Shown here piece by piece: positions 1 to 9,251 of a DNA stretch of 64,000 bases (position 1 is its first letter; each line of letters begins with the position of its first letter). The DNA is from Polaromonas sp. AET17H-212 (GTDB lineage Bacteria; Pseudomonadota; Gammaproteobacteria; Burkholderiales; Burkholderiaceae_C). The notes beneath the pieces were generated by a model. The model worked only from the letters and a program-made list of their open reading frames with translations, did not search any database and had not been told where the DNA came from. The stretch covers positions 20,221 through 84,220 of the forward strand of contig NZ_NBZW01000021.1 in NCBI RefSeq assembly GCF_002379085.1, written 5' to 3'. Position numbers and translations under genes: made by a program.

Positions 1-36
1 TCCGCTCCGTGGCATGAACTGGCACGATTCACCGCT

Positions 37-102
37 GATCCACAGATCACCCACATGTTGTCCATAGGCTCCCGGTTAAAATTGTGAATAACTTGTGTAT
101 AA
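37..102. promoter_or_regulatory. Cluster of DnaA-box-like nonamers upstream of lepA
   Basis: Two nonamers, TGTGAATAA at 83-91 and TGTGTATAA at 94-102, are reverse complements of TTATTCACA and TTATACACA. Both fit the relaxed DnaA box TTATNCACA and start exactly 11 bp apart, on the same face of the helix. Weaker matches are TGATCCACA at 37-45 and TTGTCCATA at 59-67. The second box overlaps a possible -10 hexamer, TATAAG at 98-103, so DnaA or a similar factor could act on a promoter here. No gene was found in 1-310. Binding is inferred from the motif only. Confidence 0.4.
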
Positions 103-219
103 GATTCATGTTGCTGCCTTGCAACGAGAAAAATTTGGCAATTTCGAGGCTATGCGTGGTCGGCTTTTTGCCTACAATGAAGCTTCCAACTATCGCAGTT
201 GCCATAGATTGTTGGTTCA

Positions 220-249
220 GGGCGCGTCACAAGTGACGCGCCCTTTTTT
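220..249 (+). terminator. Rho-independent terminator upstream of lepA
   Basis: A perfect 11-bp inverted repeat (arms 220-230 and 233-243, GGGCGCGTCAC and its complement) is followed at once by six T residues. This is a strong intrinsic terminator on the plus strand. It ends either a transcript from beyond the left edge or a short RNA started near position 104, and it separates that unit from lepA. Confidence 0.75.
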
Positions 250-313
250 ATGGCTTTCGCGAATTGACCGCGGGCTCTTCGCAATACTTTCAAGCACTTA
301 GGCGTTCCCTTTG

Positions 314-2125
314 ATGAATCACATCAGAAACTTTTCGATCATTGCGCACATTGATCACGGCAAATCGACGCTGGCCGATCGCATCATCCAGCGTTGCGGC
401 GGATTGCAGGATCGCGAGATGAGTGCGCAGGTGCTCGACTCCATGGATCTGGAAAAGGAGCGTGGGATAACCATCAAGGCGCAGACCGCCGCGCTCAAAT
501 ACAAGGCCCTCGATGGCCAGGTTTACAACCTCAATCTGATCGACACGCCGGGCCATGTTGACTTCTCGTATGAAGTGAGCCGTTCGCTGTCGGCCTGCGA
601 AGGTGCGCTGCTGGTGGTGGACGCAAGCCAGGGTGTGGAAGCGCAGACCGTGGCCAACTGCTACACCGCACTCGAGCTTGGTGTGACCGTGGTGCCGGTG
701 CTCAACAAGATGGATTTGCCGAATGCAGATCCTGACAATGCCAAGCAGGAAATCGAGGACGTGATCGGCATCGATGCCACCGACGCGATTCCCTGCAGCG
801 CCAAGACCGGCATGGGCATCGATGAGATTCTCGAAGCGGTGATCGCGCGCATCCCGCCGCCGCAGGGCAATCCGGACGGACCGTTGCGCGCGATGATTGT
901 CGACAGCTGGTACGACGCCTATGTCGGCGTGGTCATGCTGGTGCGTGTGGTGGACGGCCGGCTGGCCAAGGGCGAGCGGATCAGGATGATGGCCAGCGGC
1001 GCCACCTACAACGCCGAGCAGCTCGGCGTGTTCACGCCGCACACCGAGCAGCGCACCTCGCTGGAGGCTGGCGAGGTCGGCTTCATCATTGCCGGCATCA
1101 AGGAACTGCAGGCGGCGCGGGTTGGCGACACCGTGACGCTGATCAGGCCGGGCACCGGCGGGGCGGCCGCGACCGCCACCGAGGCCTTGCCTGGCTTCAA
1201 GGAAATCCAGCCGCAGGTGTTTGCCGGCCTCTACCCGACTGAAGCCAGCGAGTACGACTCGCTGCGCGACGCGCTGGAAAAACTCAAGCTCAATGATGCG
1301 TCCCTGCACTACGAGCCGGAAGTCAGCCAGGCGCTGGGCTTTGGTTTTCGCTGCGGCTTTCTGGGCCTGCTGCACATGGAGATCGTCCAGCAGCGGCTTG
1401 AGCGCGAGTTCGACCAGGACCTGATCACGACCGCGCCCAGCGTGGTCTACGAAGTCCTCCAGGCCGACGGCACGGTCATCAAGGTCGAAAACCCGTCCAG
1501 GATCCCCGACGCCGGCAGGGTTACCGAGATCCGCGAGCCGATCGTGACCGTGCACCTGTACATGCCGCAGGATTATGTGGGCGCCGTCATGACGCTGGCC
1601 AACCTCAAGCGCGGCGTGCAGCTCAACATGGCCTACCACGGCAAGCAGGTCATGCTGACCTACGAAATGCCGCTGGGCGAGATCGTGCTGGACTTCTTCG
1701 ACAAGCTCAAGTCCGTCTCCCGCGGTTACGCCTCCATGGACTACGAGTTCAAGGAATTCCGGGCGTCCGACGTGGTCAAGGTCGACATCCTGCTCAACGG
1801 CGAGAAGGTCGATGCGCTGTCCATCATCGTTCACCGCAGCCAGTCGGCCTACCGCGGCCGGGCGGTGGTGGCCAAGATGCGCGAGATCATTTCCCGCCAG
1901 CAGTTCGACGTCGCGATCCAGGCCGCCATCGGGGCCAACATCATTGCGCGTGAGACAATCAAGGCGCTGCGCAAGAACGTGATTGCCAAGTGTTACGGTG
2001 GCGACATTTCACGCAAGAAAAAGCTTCTTGAAAAACAAAAAGCGGGTAAAAAACGCATGAAACAAATTGGTTCGGTGGAAGTCCCCCAAGAGGCCTTCCT
2101 GGCCATCCTGCAGGTAGAAGAATAA
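314..2125 (+). CDS. lepA: Elongation factor 4 (EF-4/LepA), translational GTPase
   Basis: This is a ribosome-associated GTPase that binds pre- or post-translocation ribosomes and promotes back-translocation. It is soluble and partly membrane-associated in the family. The protein has about 603 residues, the family's usual length. The N-terminus shows the G1 loop AHIDHGKST, the switch region with RGITIKAQ, the DTPGHVD box and NKMDLP. The C-terminus carries the basic LepA-specific domain ([19 protein letters not shown]). An upstream TTG at 311 is in frame, but ATG at 314 gives the conserved [10 protein letters not shown] start. The stop codon overlaps the lepB start (TAATG), so the two are translationally coupled. 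Confidence 0.97.
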   Translation: MNHIRNFSIIAHIDHGKSTLADRIIQRCGGLQDREMSAQVLDSMDLEKERGITIKAQTAALKYKALDGQVYNLNLIDTPGHVDFSYEVSRSLSACEGALLVVDASQGVEAQTVANCYTALELGVTVVPVLNKMDLPNADPDNAKQEIEDVIGIDATDAIPCSAKTGMGIDEILEAVIARIPPPQGNPDGPLRAMIVDSWYDAYVGVVMLVRVVDGRLAKGERIRMMASGATYNAEQLGVFTPHTEQRTSLEAGEVGFIIAGIKELQAARVGDTVTLIRPGTGGAAATATEALPGFKEIQPQVFAGLYPTEASEYDSLRDALEKLKLNDASLHYEPEVSQALGFGFRCGFLGLLHMEIVQQRLEREFDQDLITTAPSVVYEVLQADGTVIKVENPSRIPDAGRVTEIREPIVTVHLYMPQDYVGAVMTLANLKRGVQLNMAYHGKQVMLTYEMPLGEIVLDFFDKLKSVSRGYASMDYEFKEFRASDVVKVDILLNGEKVDALSIIVHRSQSAYRGRAVVAKMREIISRQQFDVAIQAAIGANIIARETIKALRKNVIAKCYGGDISRKKKLLEKQKAGKKRMKQIGSVEVPQEAFLAILQVEE

Positions 2126-3102
2126 TGATGGGCTTCATGGCTACGCTCACCGCGCTGGTGCTGATGGTGTTTGCCGGTTACGGTGGTGCCTGGTACATGG
2201 GCCTGGTGGAAGGCAACTTTTCCCTGCTGCTGTTTCTGGCGACCGTGGTCACGGGCCTTTACTGGCTGGCCGAGAAATTTTACTTCTGGCCCCAGCGCCG
2301 CAAGGCGGCCGGGATCATCGAGCAGGAAGCGGCCCGGCGCCGCAGCGAGCTGGCCGCCCGAGGCATCAGCCAGGTGGACGGCAACATCGAGGAAGCCCGG
2401 GCCAGGGTCATCATGCAGCCCTGGTGGCTGGACTGGACCGCCGGGCTTTTTCCGGTCATCGTGGTCGTGTTTCTGCTGCGTTCTTTCCTGTTCGAGCCCT
2501 TCAAAATCCCGTCCGGTTCCATGATTCCGACCATGCTGGTGGGCGACCTGATCCTCGTCAACAAATTCCATTACGGCGTGCGGCTTCCGGTCATCAACCG
2601 CAAGATTCTTGACAACAACAGCCCGCAACGCGGCGACGTGATGGTATTCCGTTACCCGCCCCAGCCCAGCCTGGACTACATCAAGCGGGTGGTCGGCGTG
2701 CCCGGCGACGAGGTGGCCTACCTGAACAAAAAACTCACCATCAACGGCAAGCCTGTGCCCAAGGTGGCGCTGCCGGATTTCTTTGACGAAGATGCCTTGC
2801 GTTATGCCAAGCAGTTCCAGGAAACCAGCGGCAGCAAGCCCTACCGCGTCCTCAATGACGAGGACCGGCCGGCCTTTATTGCCGGCGCCGCCGACTTTCC
2901 CTATCGTCAGAATTGCCGTTACAGTAGCGAGGGCGTGGTTTGCAAGGTGCCGCAGGGGCACTATTTCATGATGGGTGACAACCGCGACAACTCGCTCGAT
3001 TCGCGTTACTGGGGCTTTGTGCCCGAGGCCAACATCGTGGGCAAGGCCTTTTTTGTCTGGATGAATTTTGGTAACCTCAAACGCATCGGCAAGGTCGACT
3101 GA
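2125..3102 (+). CDS. lepB: Signal peptidase I
   Basis: This inner-membrane serine protease removes signal peptides from exported preproteins. The 325-residue product has membrane segments near residues 7-24 and 33-48, then a third hydrophobic stretch at about 108-122. This is followed by the catalytic box PSGSMIPTM, where Ser132 is the nucleophile, and YIKRVVGVPGDE, where Lys187 is the general base. The late box MGDNRDNSLDSR is intact. It overlaps the lepA stop by one base. The lepA-lepB pairing is the classic proteobacterial arrangement. A 16-bp palindrome (GCCCTGCCGGCAGGGC) lies just after the stop and lacks a T run. Confidence 0.96.
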   Translation: MMGFMATLTALVLMVFAGYGGAWYMGLVEGNFSLLLFLATVVTGLYWLAEKFYFWPQRRKAAGIIEQEAARRRSELAARGISQVDGNIEEARARVIMQPWWLDWTAGLFPVIVVVFLLRSFLFEPFKIPSGSMIPTMLVGDLILVNKFHYGVRLPVINRKILDNNSPQRGDVMVFRYPPQPSLDYIKRVVGVPGDEVAYLNKKLTINGKPVPKVALPDFFDEDALRYAKQFQETSGSKPYRVLNDEDRPAFIAGAADFPYRQNCRYSSEGVVCKVPQGHYFMMGDNRDNSLDSRYWGFVPEANIVGKAFFVWMNFGNLKRIGKVD

Positions 3103-3186
3103 GGGAGGTGCCGGGCTGGCCCTGCCGGCAGGGCAGGGCCAGAACGGGGCATGGAGCGCAACTAACAACAGCTGGGGAAACACATC

Positions 3187-3528
3187 ATGAAAAATCGGCA
3201 ACGTGGCATTTCGTTCATCGGCATCCTGTTCGTGGGTGGCGTGCTGGCTTTCGCCGGCGTGATCGCGGCCCAGGTGTTTCCCACGCTGGTCGAGTTCCAG
3301 GCCATCACCAAGGCCGCCAACAAGGCTGCCGAGGGCAACACGGTGCCCGAAGTACGGTCGATTTTCGACAAGGCAGCCGCCATCGACGACATCAAGTCGA
3401 TCAGTGGCAAGGACCTTGAAGTCGGCAAAGACGGCGACAAGGTGACCGTCAGTTTTGCCTACAACCGGGAAATCCACCTTGGCGGGCCGGCTTACCTGCT
3501 ACTCAAATACACCGGCCGCTCCAAATAA
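3187..3528 (+). CDS. DUF4845 family small membrane protein
   Basis: The product has 113 residues, with a short basic N-terminus, one membrane segment at about residues 9-30 (GISFIGILFVGGVLAFAG) and a soluble domain of about 80 residues. The sequence and its fixed place between lepB and rnc match the DUF4845 family of beta- and gammaproteobacteria, whose function is not established. The N-terminus resembles a type IV pilin-like leader, but no G-F/E prepilin cleavage site is evident. The stop codon is followed directly by the GTG start of rnc, so the genes are very probably co-translated. Confidence 0.85.
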   Translation: MKNRQRGISFIGILFVGGVLAFAGVIAAQVFPTLVEFQAITKAANKAAEGNTVPEVRSIFDKAAAIDDIKSISGKDLEVGKDGDKVTVSFAYNREIHLGGPAYLLLKYTGRSK

Positions 3529-4227
3529 GTGCGTGCCAGTCCTTCCCTGAGCCCTGACCTGCAGGCGCTGCAAACGCGTCTGGAGCACGAATTTTCCAAT
3601 CCGCGCCTGTTGCAGCAGGCCCTGACCCACCGCAGCTTTTCGGCCGACCACAACGAGCGCGTCGAGTTTCTGGGCGACTCCGTGCTCAACCTGGCGGTGG
3701 CGGGTCTGCTCTACGAGCGGCTGAGCGAGTTGCCCGAGGGCGACTTGTCGCGGGTGCGCGCCAACCTGGTCAAGCAGGACACGCTGCACAAGCTGGCGGT
3801 GCAGCTGGGCCTGCCGCTGCTGATACGCCTCGGCGAAGGCGAGGCCAAGTCGGGCGGACAAAAACGGCCGTCGATTCTGGCCGATGCGCTGGAAGCGGTC
3901 ATTGGCGCCGTGTTCCTGGATGCCGGTTTCGACAAGGCCGACCGTCTGGTGCGCCGGCTGTTCCAGGACGTTGAAATCAACCCGACGATGCAGGCCATCG
4001 GCAAAGACCCGAAGACGGAGTTGCAGGAATGGCTGCAGGGTCGCAAAATGAACCTGCCGATCTACCGCGTGGTCGGAACGCTGGGTGCAGCCCACAAGCA
4101 GACCTTTGACGTGGAATGTGAAATCAGCGAATTCGGCCGTGCCGAACGCGGCATCGGCGGCTCGCGGCGTGCCGGCGAGCAGGCAGCGGCCGCCGCGATG
4201 CTGGCTTACGTAAAAACGCTCCCTTGA
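3529..4227 (+). CDS. rnc: Ribonuclease III
   Basis: This double-strand-specific endoribonuclease processes rRNA precursors and structured mRNAs. The 232-residue protein carries the RNase III signature NERVEFLGDSVL, with acidic catalytic residues Glu43, Glu46 and Asp50. A second acidic motif is in DALEAVIGAVFLDAGF. A C-terminal dsRNA-binding domain begins near DPKTELQEWLQ. The start is GTG, placed immediately after the DUF4845 stop codon. The order rnc-era-recO is conserved in Proteobacteria and links RNA processing to ribosome assembly. Confidence 0.96.
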   Translation: MRASPSLSPDLQALQTRLEHEFSNPRLLQQALTHRSFSADHNERVEFLGDSVLNLAVAGLLYERLSELPEGDLSRVRANLVKQDTLHKLAVQLGLPLLIRLGEGEAKSGGQKRPSILADALEAVIGAVFLDAGFDKADRLVRRLFQDVEINPTMQAIGKDPKTELQEWLQGRKMNLPIYRVVGTLGAAHKQTFDVECEISEFGRAERGIGGSRRAGEQAAAAAMLAYVKTLP

Positions 4228-4271
4228 TTTGAAACCGGCGCTGCAAGCGCAGCCGCCAACAGGCGACCCCC

Positions 4272-5342
4272 ATGACCCCCGCAAAAAAGACCCCCTCCAA
4301 GCCGGCACGACCGGCAGCGCCAGCCGCCACTACCAAAGCCAAGGCCAAGGCTGCGCCTGCGGTTGCACCCGCAGAGGCCATCGTGCCGGCGCAGGACGCA
4401 GCCCTGGAAGCCATGCTGGCCAAGGCCATGACGTCGCAGGCCAACAACGCCCCGCCGGTCGAAGGCCAGCGCTGCGGCCTGATCGCCATCGTGGGCAAGC
4501 CCAATGTGGGCAAATCGACCCTGCTCAACGCGCTGGTGGGCCAGAAAATCAGCATCACCTCGCGCAAGGCGCAGACCACGCGGCACCGCATCACCGGTAT
4601 GCGCACGCTGGGCGCCACCCAGTTTGTGTTTGTCGACACCCCCGGTTTCCAGACCCGCCACGGCAACGCCCTGAACCGCTCGCTCAACAAAACAGTGGTC
4701 GGCGCGGTCAACGACGTGGACCTGATCGTGTTTGTCGTCGAGGCGGGCCAGTTCAACCAGGCCGATGCCAAGGTGCTGTCGCTGCTGCCGGCCAACACGC
4801 CGGCGATCTTGCTGGCCAACAAGTTTGACCTGATCCACCGCCGCGCGGACATCGCGCCCTGGCTCAAGGAGATGCAGGAGCGGCACAATTTTGCCGAATT
4901 CGTGCCCATGTCGGCCAACAACGCCAAGGATGTCGAGCGCCTGTTCGGCATCTGCGAGAAATACCTGCCCCCGCAGCCCTGGATGTACGGGGCCGAGGAA
5001 CTGACCGACCGCAGCGAGCGTTTCATGGCCGCCGAGATCATCCGCGAAAAGCTGTTCCGCCTGACCGGCGACGAGCTGCCCTACACCTCGACCGTGATCA
5101 TCGACAAGTTCGAGCAGGAGGGTGAGCTGCGCCGGATCGCTGCCACCATCGTTGTTGAGCGTGACGGCCACAAGGGCATGATCATTGGCGAAAAGGGTGA
5201 AAAGCTCAAGCGCATCGGCACCGAAGCCCGCCACGAACTTGAAGCCCTGACCGGCGGCAAGGTGTTCCTGGAGATCTGGGTCAAGGTGCGCTCCGGCTGG
5301 GCTGACGACGAAGCGAGGGTAAAAACCTTCGGCTACGAATAA
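4272..5342 (+). CDS. era: GTPase Era, 16S rRNA maturation factor
   Basis: This essential GTPase binds the 3' end of 16S rRNA during 30S assembly. The 356-residue product shows G1 GKPNVGKS (about 75-82), G3 DTPG (about 122-125), G4 NKFD and a C-terminal KH domain with [11 protein letters not shown]. It is about 55 residues longer than E. coli Era. The excess is an N-terminal Ala/Lys/Pro-rich extension of about 65 residues, probably disordered. ATG at 4272 is the first good start and gives that extension. A start inside the extension cannot be excluded from sequence alone. Confidence 0.95.
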   Translation: MTPAKKTPSKPARPAAPAATTKAKAKAAPAVAPAEAIVPAQDAALEAMLAKAMTSQANNAPPVEGQRCGLIAIVGKPNVGKSTLLNALVGQKISITSRKAQTTRHRITGMRTLGATQFVFVDTPGFQTRHGNALNRSLNKTVVGAVNDVDLIVFVVEAGQFNQADAKVLSLLPANTPAILLANKFDLIHRRADIAPWLKEMQERHNFAEFVPMSANNAKDVERLFGICEKYLPPQPWMYGAEELTDRSERFMAAEIIREKLFRLTGDELPYTSTVIIDKFEQEGELRRIAATIVVERDGHKGMIIGEKGEKLKRIGTEARHELEALTGGKVFLEIWVKVRSGWADDEARVKTFGYE

Positions 5343-5410
5343 GTGGAGTTGCGGTGCGCCTAGAAATTCGAGGGCAGGGATGCAGGCCAGGGCGTACGGA
5401 GTGGAGGACA

Positions 5411-5442
5411 CCGGAATGCACTTGGGTGCATGAGGATTCCGG
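5411..5442 (+). other. Strong hairpin in the leader of recO
   Basis: An outer stem pairs CCGGAAT (5411-5417) with ATTCCGG (5436-5442). An inner stem pairs TGCAC (5417-5421) with GTGCA (5426-5430) around a TTGG loop. The structure lies in the 118-bp era-recO gap and has no T run, so it is not an ordinary terminator. It could be an mRNA stability or translation-control element for recO, or part of a dispersed repeat. Function is unknown. Confidence 0.35.
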
Positions 5443-5496
5443 GCACCGCGCAACGCCGGCATGCGCCCGGCCGTCGGATTTATAGGCACACCGGCT

Positions 5497-6246
5497 GTGG
5501 CTACCAAACGCATCAGCGATGAGCCGGCTTACGTCCTGCACCGCTACGACTGGAGCGAGTCCAGCCTGATCCTGGAAGTGTTCACCCGCAGCTACGGCCG
5601 GATCGCGCTGGTGGCGCGCGGCGCCAAGAAGCCGAGCTCGAATTTCCGGCCCATTTTGCTGCCGCTGCAGCCGCTGCACATTGCCTTTGGCGGCGACGCC
5701 GAGATCCGCATGCTGCGCAGCGCCGAGTGGCAGGGCGGTCACGTCATGCCGACCGGCGACGCCCTGCTGTCGGGCTATTACCTCAATGAGTTGCTGATGC
5801 GCCTGCTGGCGCGCGACGACCCGCACCCGCTGCTGTTCGACGCCTACACCGCCACGGTGCAGCTGCTGGCGAGCCAGACCATCGACACGCTGGAGGTGGC
5901 TTTGCGCGCGTTCGAGTTGCGCCTGCTGCAGGGCATCGGCCTGCTGCCGGCACTGGACGCCCAGACCGCCACCCTGGCGCCGCTGGAGCCGCAGACGCCT
6001 TATGTGCTGGTGGCCGAAGCCGGCCTGCGCGAGGCGCATGACGACGACCGCGCCAGCCTGCAGGGCCGGCAGTGGCTGGACCTGCAGGACACGCTCAAGG
6101 ACGATGCGCCGTTCACCGACACGGTGCAGGCCTGTGTGAACCATTTGCCGGCGCTCAAAACCCAGCTGCGCGCCCTGCTGCACTACCATTGCGATGTGAA
6201 GGTTTTCAAAACCCGGCAGATGATGATCGATCTGCAGGCTTTCTAA
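5497..6246 (+). CDS. recO: DNA repair protein RecO
   Basis: RecO works in the RecF pathway, loading RecA onto SSB-coated single-stranded DNA and annealing strands. The product shows the N-terminal OB-fold pattern ([20 protein letters not shown]) followed by an alpha-helical body. The frame stays open to an ATG at 5461, but GTG at 5497 begins [10 protein letters not shown], which matches the usual start of comamonad RecO. This gives 249 residues, close to the family norm. The gene follows era after 154 bp and precedes pdxJ by 7 bp, so the three probably share a transcript. Confidence 0.92.
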   Translation: MATKRISDEPAYVLHRYDWSESSLILEVFTRSYGRIALVARGAKKPSSNFRPILLPLQPLHIAFGGDAEIRMLRSAEWQGGHVMPTGDALLSGYYLNELLMRLLARDDPHPLLFDAYTATVQLLASQTIDTLEVALRAFELRLLQGIGLLPALDAQTATLAPLEPQTPYVLVAEAGLREAHDDDRASLQGRQWLDLQDTLKDDAPFTDTVQACVNHLPALKTQLRALLHYHCDVKVFKTRQMMIDLQAF

Positions 6247-6253
6247 CGGATCA

Positions 6254-7069
6254 ATGCCCACCATGGCTCCTGTACACGCCCCCGCTCCCCGTCACCGCAC
6301 CGCCCTGTCGGTCAATGTCAACAAGGTCGCCTTGCTGCGCAACACCCGGCACCTGGGCATTCCCGATGTGCTGCGGGCCGCCGAGCTGTGCCTGGAGGCA
6401 GGCGCCCAGGGCATCACCGTGCATCCGCGGCCCGACGAGCGCCACATCCGCAAGGACGATGTCTACGAGCTGGCCGCCCTGATGAAGGACTGGCCGGACC
6501 GCGAGTTCAATGTTGAAGGCAACCCGCTGCAGAACCTGATGGAGTTTGTGCGCAACCTGTCGGCGCGCGGCCTGCCGCTGCACCAGTGCACCTTTGTGCC
6601 CGACAGCGAAGGCCAGTTCACGAGCGACCATGGCTGGAGCTTTCCCCAGGATGCGGCCCGTTTGACACCGTTGATTGAAGAAGCCCACGACCGGGGCGTG
6701 CGCGTCAGCCTGTTCATGGACCCGCTGCCCGAAGCCATGGCGGCCGCCAAGGCCGTCGGCGCCGACCGGGTGGAGCTGTACACCGAGACTTATGCGCGGG
6801 CCTGGGGCACGCCTGAACAGGACAAGGCTTTGGAGCCGTTTGTCTTTGCGGGACGGGCGGCGGCAGCTATCAAATTGGGAGTCAACGCCGGCCACGACCT
6901 GAACCGCGACAACCTCGCCGATTTTCTGCGTGCGGTACCCGGCGTGCTGGAGGTGTCGATTGGCCATGCGCTGATTGCCGACGCGCTGGAGCTGGGCTAC
7001 GGCGCCACGGTCGCTGCTTATCTGCGCTGCATTGATGCAGCTTTTGAGCCGGACTTCGGGCCAGAATGA
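6254..7069 (+). CDS. pdxJ: Pyridoxine 5'-phosphate synthase
   Basis: PdxJ condenses 1-deoxy-D-xylulose 5-phosphate with 3-amino-2-oxopropyl phosphate to form pyridoxine 5'-phosphate, the last ring-forming step of DXP-dependent vitamin B6 synthesis. The 271-residue TIM-barrel protein shows the conserved [32 protein letters not shown] and GVNAGHDLN motifs. It overlaps acpS by four bases (ATGA), as in many Proteobacteria. An AT-rich patch at 6865-6876 encodes AIKL just before GVNAG. It looks like the palindromic half of the dispersed repeat seen elsewhere in the window. Confidence 0.96.
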   Translation: MPTMAPVHAPAPRHRTALSVNVNKVALLRNTRHLGIPDVLRAAELCLEAGAQGITVHPRPDERHIRKDDVYELAALMKDWPDREFNVEGNPLQNLMEFVRNLSARGLPLHQCTFVPDSEGQFTSDHGWSFPQDAARLTPLIEEAHDRGVRVSLFMDPLPEAMAAAKAVGADRVELYTETYARAWGTPEQDKALEPFVFAGRAAAAIKLGVNAGHDLNRDNLADFLRAVPGVLEVSIGHALIADALELGYGATVAAYLRCIDAAFEPDFGPE

Positions 7070-7467
7070 TCTACGGTATTGGCACCGACATCTGCGATGT
7101 CCGCCGGGTCCGTGCCAGCTTCGAGCGGCATGGCGAGCGTTTTGCGCAGAAGATCCTCAGCGACGCCGAGTTCGCCACCTGGCAAGCCCGCAGCGCACGC
7201 TGGCCCGAGCGTGGCCTGCGTTACCTGGCGACGCGGTTTTCCGCCAAGGAAGCGTTCAGCAAGGCGGTCGGCATGGGCATGCGTTTGCCCATGACCTGGC
7301 GCCACTGCGAAATTGCCAAGGCCGCCAGCGGCAAGCCTGAAATCGTGCTGCACGGCGCGCTCAAGGAATGGTTCGAGGCGCGCGGCCTGAGCGCCCATGT
7401 CAGCGTGACCGACGAAACCGACTATGCCGCCAGTTTTGTGGTGGTCGAACAAAAAACCGCCCCCTGA
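7066..7467 (+). CDS. acpS: Holo-[acyl-carrier-protein] synthase
   Basis: AcpS transfers 4'-phosphopantetheine from CoA to the serine of apo-ACP, which activates fatty-acid synthesis. The 133-residue length is normal. The magnesium-binding residues lie in [11 protein letters not shown] (Asp8) and [10 protein letters not shown] (Glu62). It is translationally coupled to pdxJ by an ATGA overlap. Confidence 0.95.
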   Translation: MIYGIGTDICDVRRVRASFERHGERFAQKILSDAEFATWQARSARWPERGLRYLATRFSAKEAFSKAVGMGMRLPMTWRHCEIAKAASGKPEIVLHGALKEWFEARGLSAHVSVTDETDYAASFVVVEQKTAP

Positions 7468-7517
7468 GCCCCGGCGCCAGCCACCCTTTTTTTCCATCCA
7501 GAGACCGAGCACCCACC

Positions 7518-8576
7518 ATGAGCCAACACGCCCCCCTGATCATCGACATTGCCGGCCTGAGCCTGAGCAAAACCGACAAACGCCGCCTCAAGCATCCGCT
7601 GACGGGCGGCATCATCCTGTTTGCCCGCAACTGGGACAACCGCGCGCAACTGACCGCGCTGTGCGCCGAGATCAAGAAAATCCGCAAGGACCTGCTGATC
7701 TGTGTGGACCACGAAGGCGGCCGCGTGCAGCGTTTCAAGACCGACGGTTTCACCCACCTGCCGCCCATGCGCGCGCTCGGGGAGTTGTGGCTCAAGGACG
7801 CGATGGCAGCCACCAATGCCGCCACCGCCTGCGGCTACGTGCTGGGCGCCGAGCTGCGCGCCTGCGGCGTGGATTTCAGCTTCACGCCGGTGCTGGACCT
7901 GGATTTTGGCGAAAGCAGCGTCATCGGCGACCGCGCTTTTGCGCGCGACCCGCGTGTCGTCGGCCTGCTGGCCAAAAGCCTGATGCACGGCCTGCTGCAA
8001 AGCGGCATGGCCAACTGCGGCAAACATTTTCCCGGCCATGGCTTTGTGAAAGCCGATTCCCACACCGACATCCCGGTCGACAGGCGCAGCCTCAAGGCCA
8101 TCCTGGCGGACGACGCCGCCCCCTACGAATGGCTCAACACCACGCTGACCAGCGTGATGCCGGCGCATGTGATCTACCCCAAGGTCGATGCGCGCCCGGC
8201 GGGGTTTTCCGAGAAGTGGCTGACCTACATCCTGCGCGGCCAGCTCGGGTTTGGCGGCGCCATTTTCAGCGACGATCTCAGCATGGCCGGTGCCCGCCTG
8301 CTCGACGGCAAGCCGGTCAGCTACACCGAAGCGGCGATGGCCGCGCTCAACGCCGGTTGCGACATGGTGCTGCTGTGCAACCAGTCGATGGGCGAGGGCC
8401 AGGAGGTGGACGAGTTGCTCGATGGCTTGACGCAGGGCCAGCTCAGGCAGCTGTGGGAGCCGCTGGAAGCCAGCGAGGGGCGCCGGGTTGACCTGCTGCC
8501 CGTCACGCCTGCCATCACCTGGGACGCGCTGATGCTGCACCCGACCTACATGCACGCGCTCGGGCTGGTTCCCTGA
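7518..8576 (+). CDS. nagZ: Beta-N-acetylhexosaminidase NagZ, peptidoglycan recycling
   Basis: This cytoplasmic glycoside hydrolase family 3 enzyme removes N-acetylglucosamine from anhydromuropeptides during cell-wall recycling. The 352-residue protein has the compact single-domain NagZ architecture: VDHEGGRVQRF near residue 63, the KHFPGHG...DSH loop at about 169-182 (its His is the flexible acid-base) and the nucleophile Asp in IFSDDLSMAG. The ATG at 7518 begins the conserved MSQHAPLIIDI. The frame stays open upstream into acpS, but that part is not NagZ-like. Confidence 0.95.
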   Translation: MSQHAPLIIDIAGLSLSKTDKRRLKHPLTGGIILFARNWDNRAQLTALCAEIKKIRKDLLICVDHEGGRVQRFKTDGFTHLPPMRALGELWLKDAMAATNAATACGYVLGAELRACGVDFSFTPVLDLDFGESSVIGDRAFARDPRVVGLLAKSLMHGLLQSGMANCGKHFPGHGFVKADSHTDIPVDRRSLKAILADDAAPYEWLNTTLTSVMPAHVIYPKVDARPAGFSEKWLTYILRGQLGFGGAIFSDDLSMAGARLLDGKPVSYTEAAMAALNAGCDMVLLCNQSMGEGQEVDELLDGLTQGQLRQLWEPLEASEGRRVDLLPVTPAITWDALMLHPTYMHALGLVP

Positions 8577-8592
8577 GTTTTTCTTGAGCTTT

Positions 8593-8644
8593 TTCGTGCC
8601 CCCGCCCAAGTGCTGCGTGCGCGGATAGCTATCAAATAAATAGC
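8593..8644 (-). repeat. Dispersed palindrome-plus-tail repeat, copy A
   Basis: The core 8627-8644 reads AGCTATCAAATAAATAGC, an AT-centred palindrome. Read on the minus strand it is followed by a GC-rich tail ending in a run of A/T at about 8593. It lies 14 nt beyond the stop of the minus-strand metallopeptidase gene and in the same sense. The intergenic space 8577-8657 holds nothing else. Confidence 0.6.
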
Positions 8645-8657
8645 AGGCGGCGCCTGG

Positions 8658-9167
8658 TCAGCGGCTCACCGGCCACGGCGCTTCGCCGCCGGCGGCCATG
8701 TGGGTCAGGTACAGGCGCAGGTCCAGCTCGAACTGGTGGTAGTCCGGCTCCATGTAGGTGCAGAGTTGGTAAAACGCCTTGTCGTGCGCCTTTTCCTTCA
8801 GGTGCGCCAGCTCGTGCACCGTGATCATGCGCAGGAACTCGATGGGCACCTCCTTGAACAGGCTGGCCACGCGGATCTCGCGTTTGGACTTGAGCTTGCT
8901 GCCCTGCACCCGCGACACCGTGGTGTGGGTGCCCAGCGCATGGGCAATCACCTGCAGCTTGCTGTCAAACGCCACCTTGCTCAACGCGTCGGCATTGCGC
9001 AGAAAACTGTTCTTGATGTCGATGACATAGTCGTACAGCGCCTTGTCGGTGCGTATCTCGTGCGCGCAGCGGTATTTTTTGAGCAACAGGGCGCCCAGCC
9101 GGTCGTGCGCGACAAGGTCACGCACCTGGCTCTGCAGGGTGTCGGGGTAGCCCGTCAGGTAGTTCAT
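8658..9167 (-). CDS. YgjP-like (DUF45/WLM-type) metallopeptidase
   Basis: The product is 169 residues from the ATG at 9167, which starts MNYLTGYPDT. It carries the zincin motif HELAH at residues 118-122, followed by KAHDKAFY with a further His at 128. This is the pattern of the M48/DUF45 YgjP family, predicted cytosolic metal-dependent hydrolases of unknown substrate. There is no signal peptide or membrane segment. The frame is open far upstream, but that part overlaps the patatin gene antisense and is not conserved-looking. The gene is divergent from the patatin gene, 84 bp apart. Confidence 0.85.
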   Translation of the reverse strand: MNYLTGYPDTLQSQVRDLVAHDRLGALLLKKYRCAHEIRTDKALYDYVIDIKNSFLRNADALSKVAFDSKLQVIAHALGTHTTVSRVQGSKLKSKREIRVASLFKEVPIEFLRMITVHELAHLKEKAHDKAFYQLCTYMEPDYHQFELDLRLYLTHMAAGGEAPWPVSR

Positions 9168-9251
9168 GGGGTCGGGAAGGAGGGAGGCGAGCGGAGGGCG
9201 GAGGCCATGCGCGATTTTAGTCCCGCGTCCGATTCTTGCTAAGCTTGTGGC

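Noticed and set aside
290..1834. A 514-codon minus-strand open frame opposite lepA, and similar long antisense frames opposite sdhA, acnB and others
   Set aside because: The plus-strand genes are unmistakable. High GC content keeps the antisense frames open, and their translations are rich in His/Arg/Gly with no family features.
3121..3160. 16-bp palindrome after lepB
   Set aside because: It lacks a T run and lies inside a probable operon. No function can be supported.
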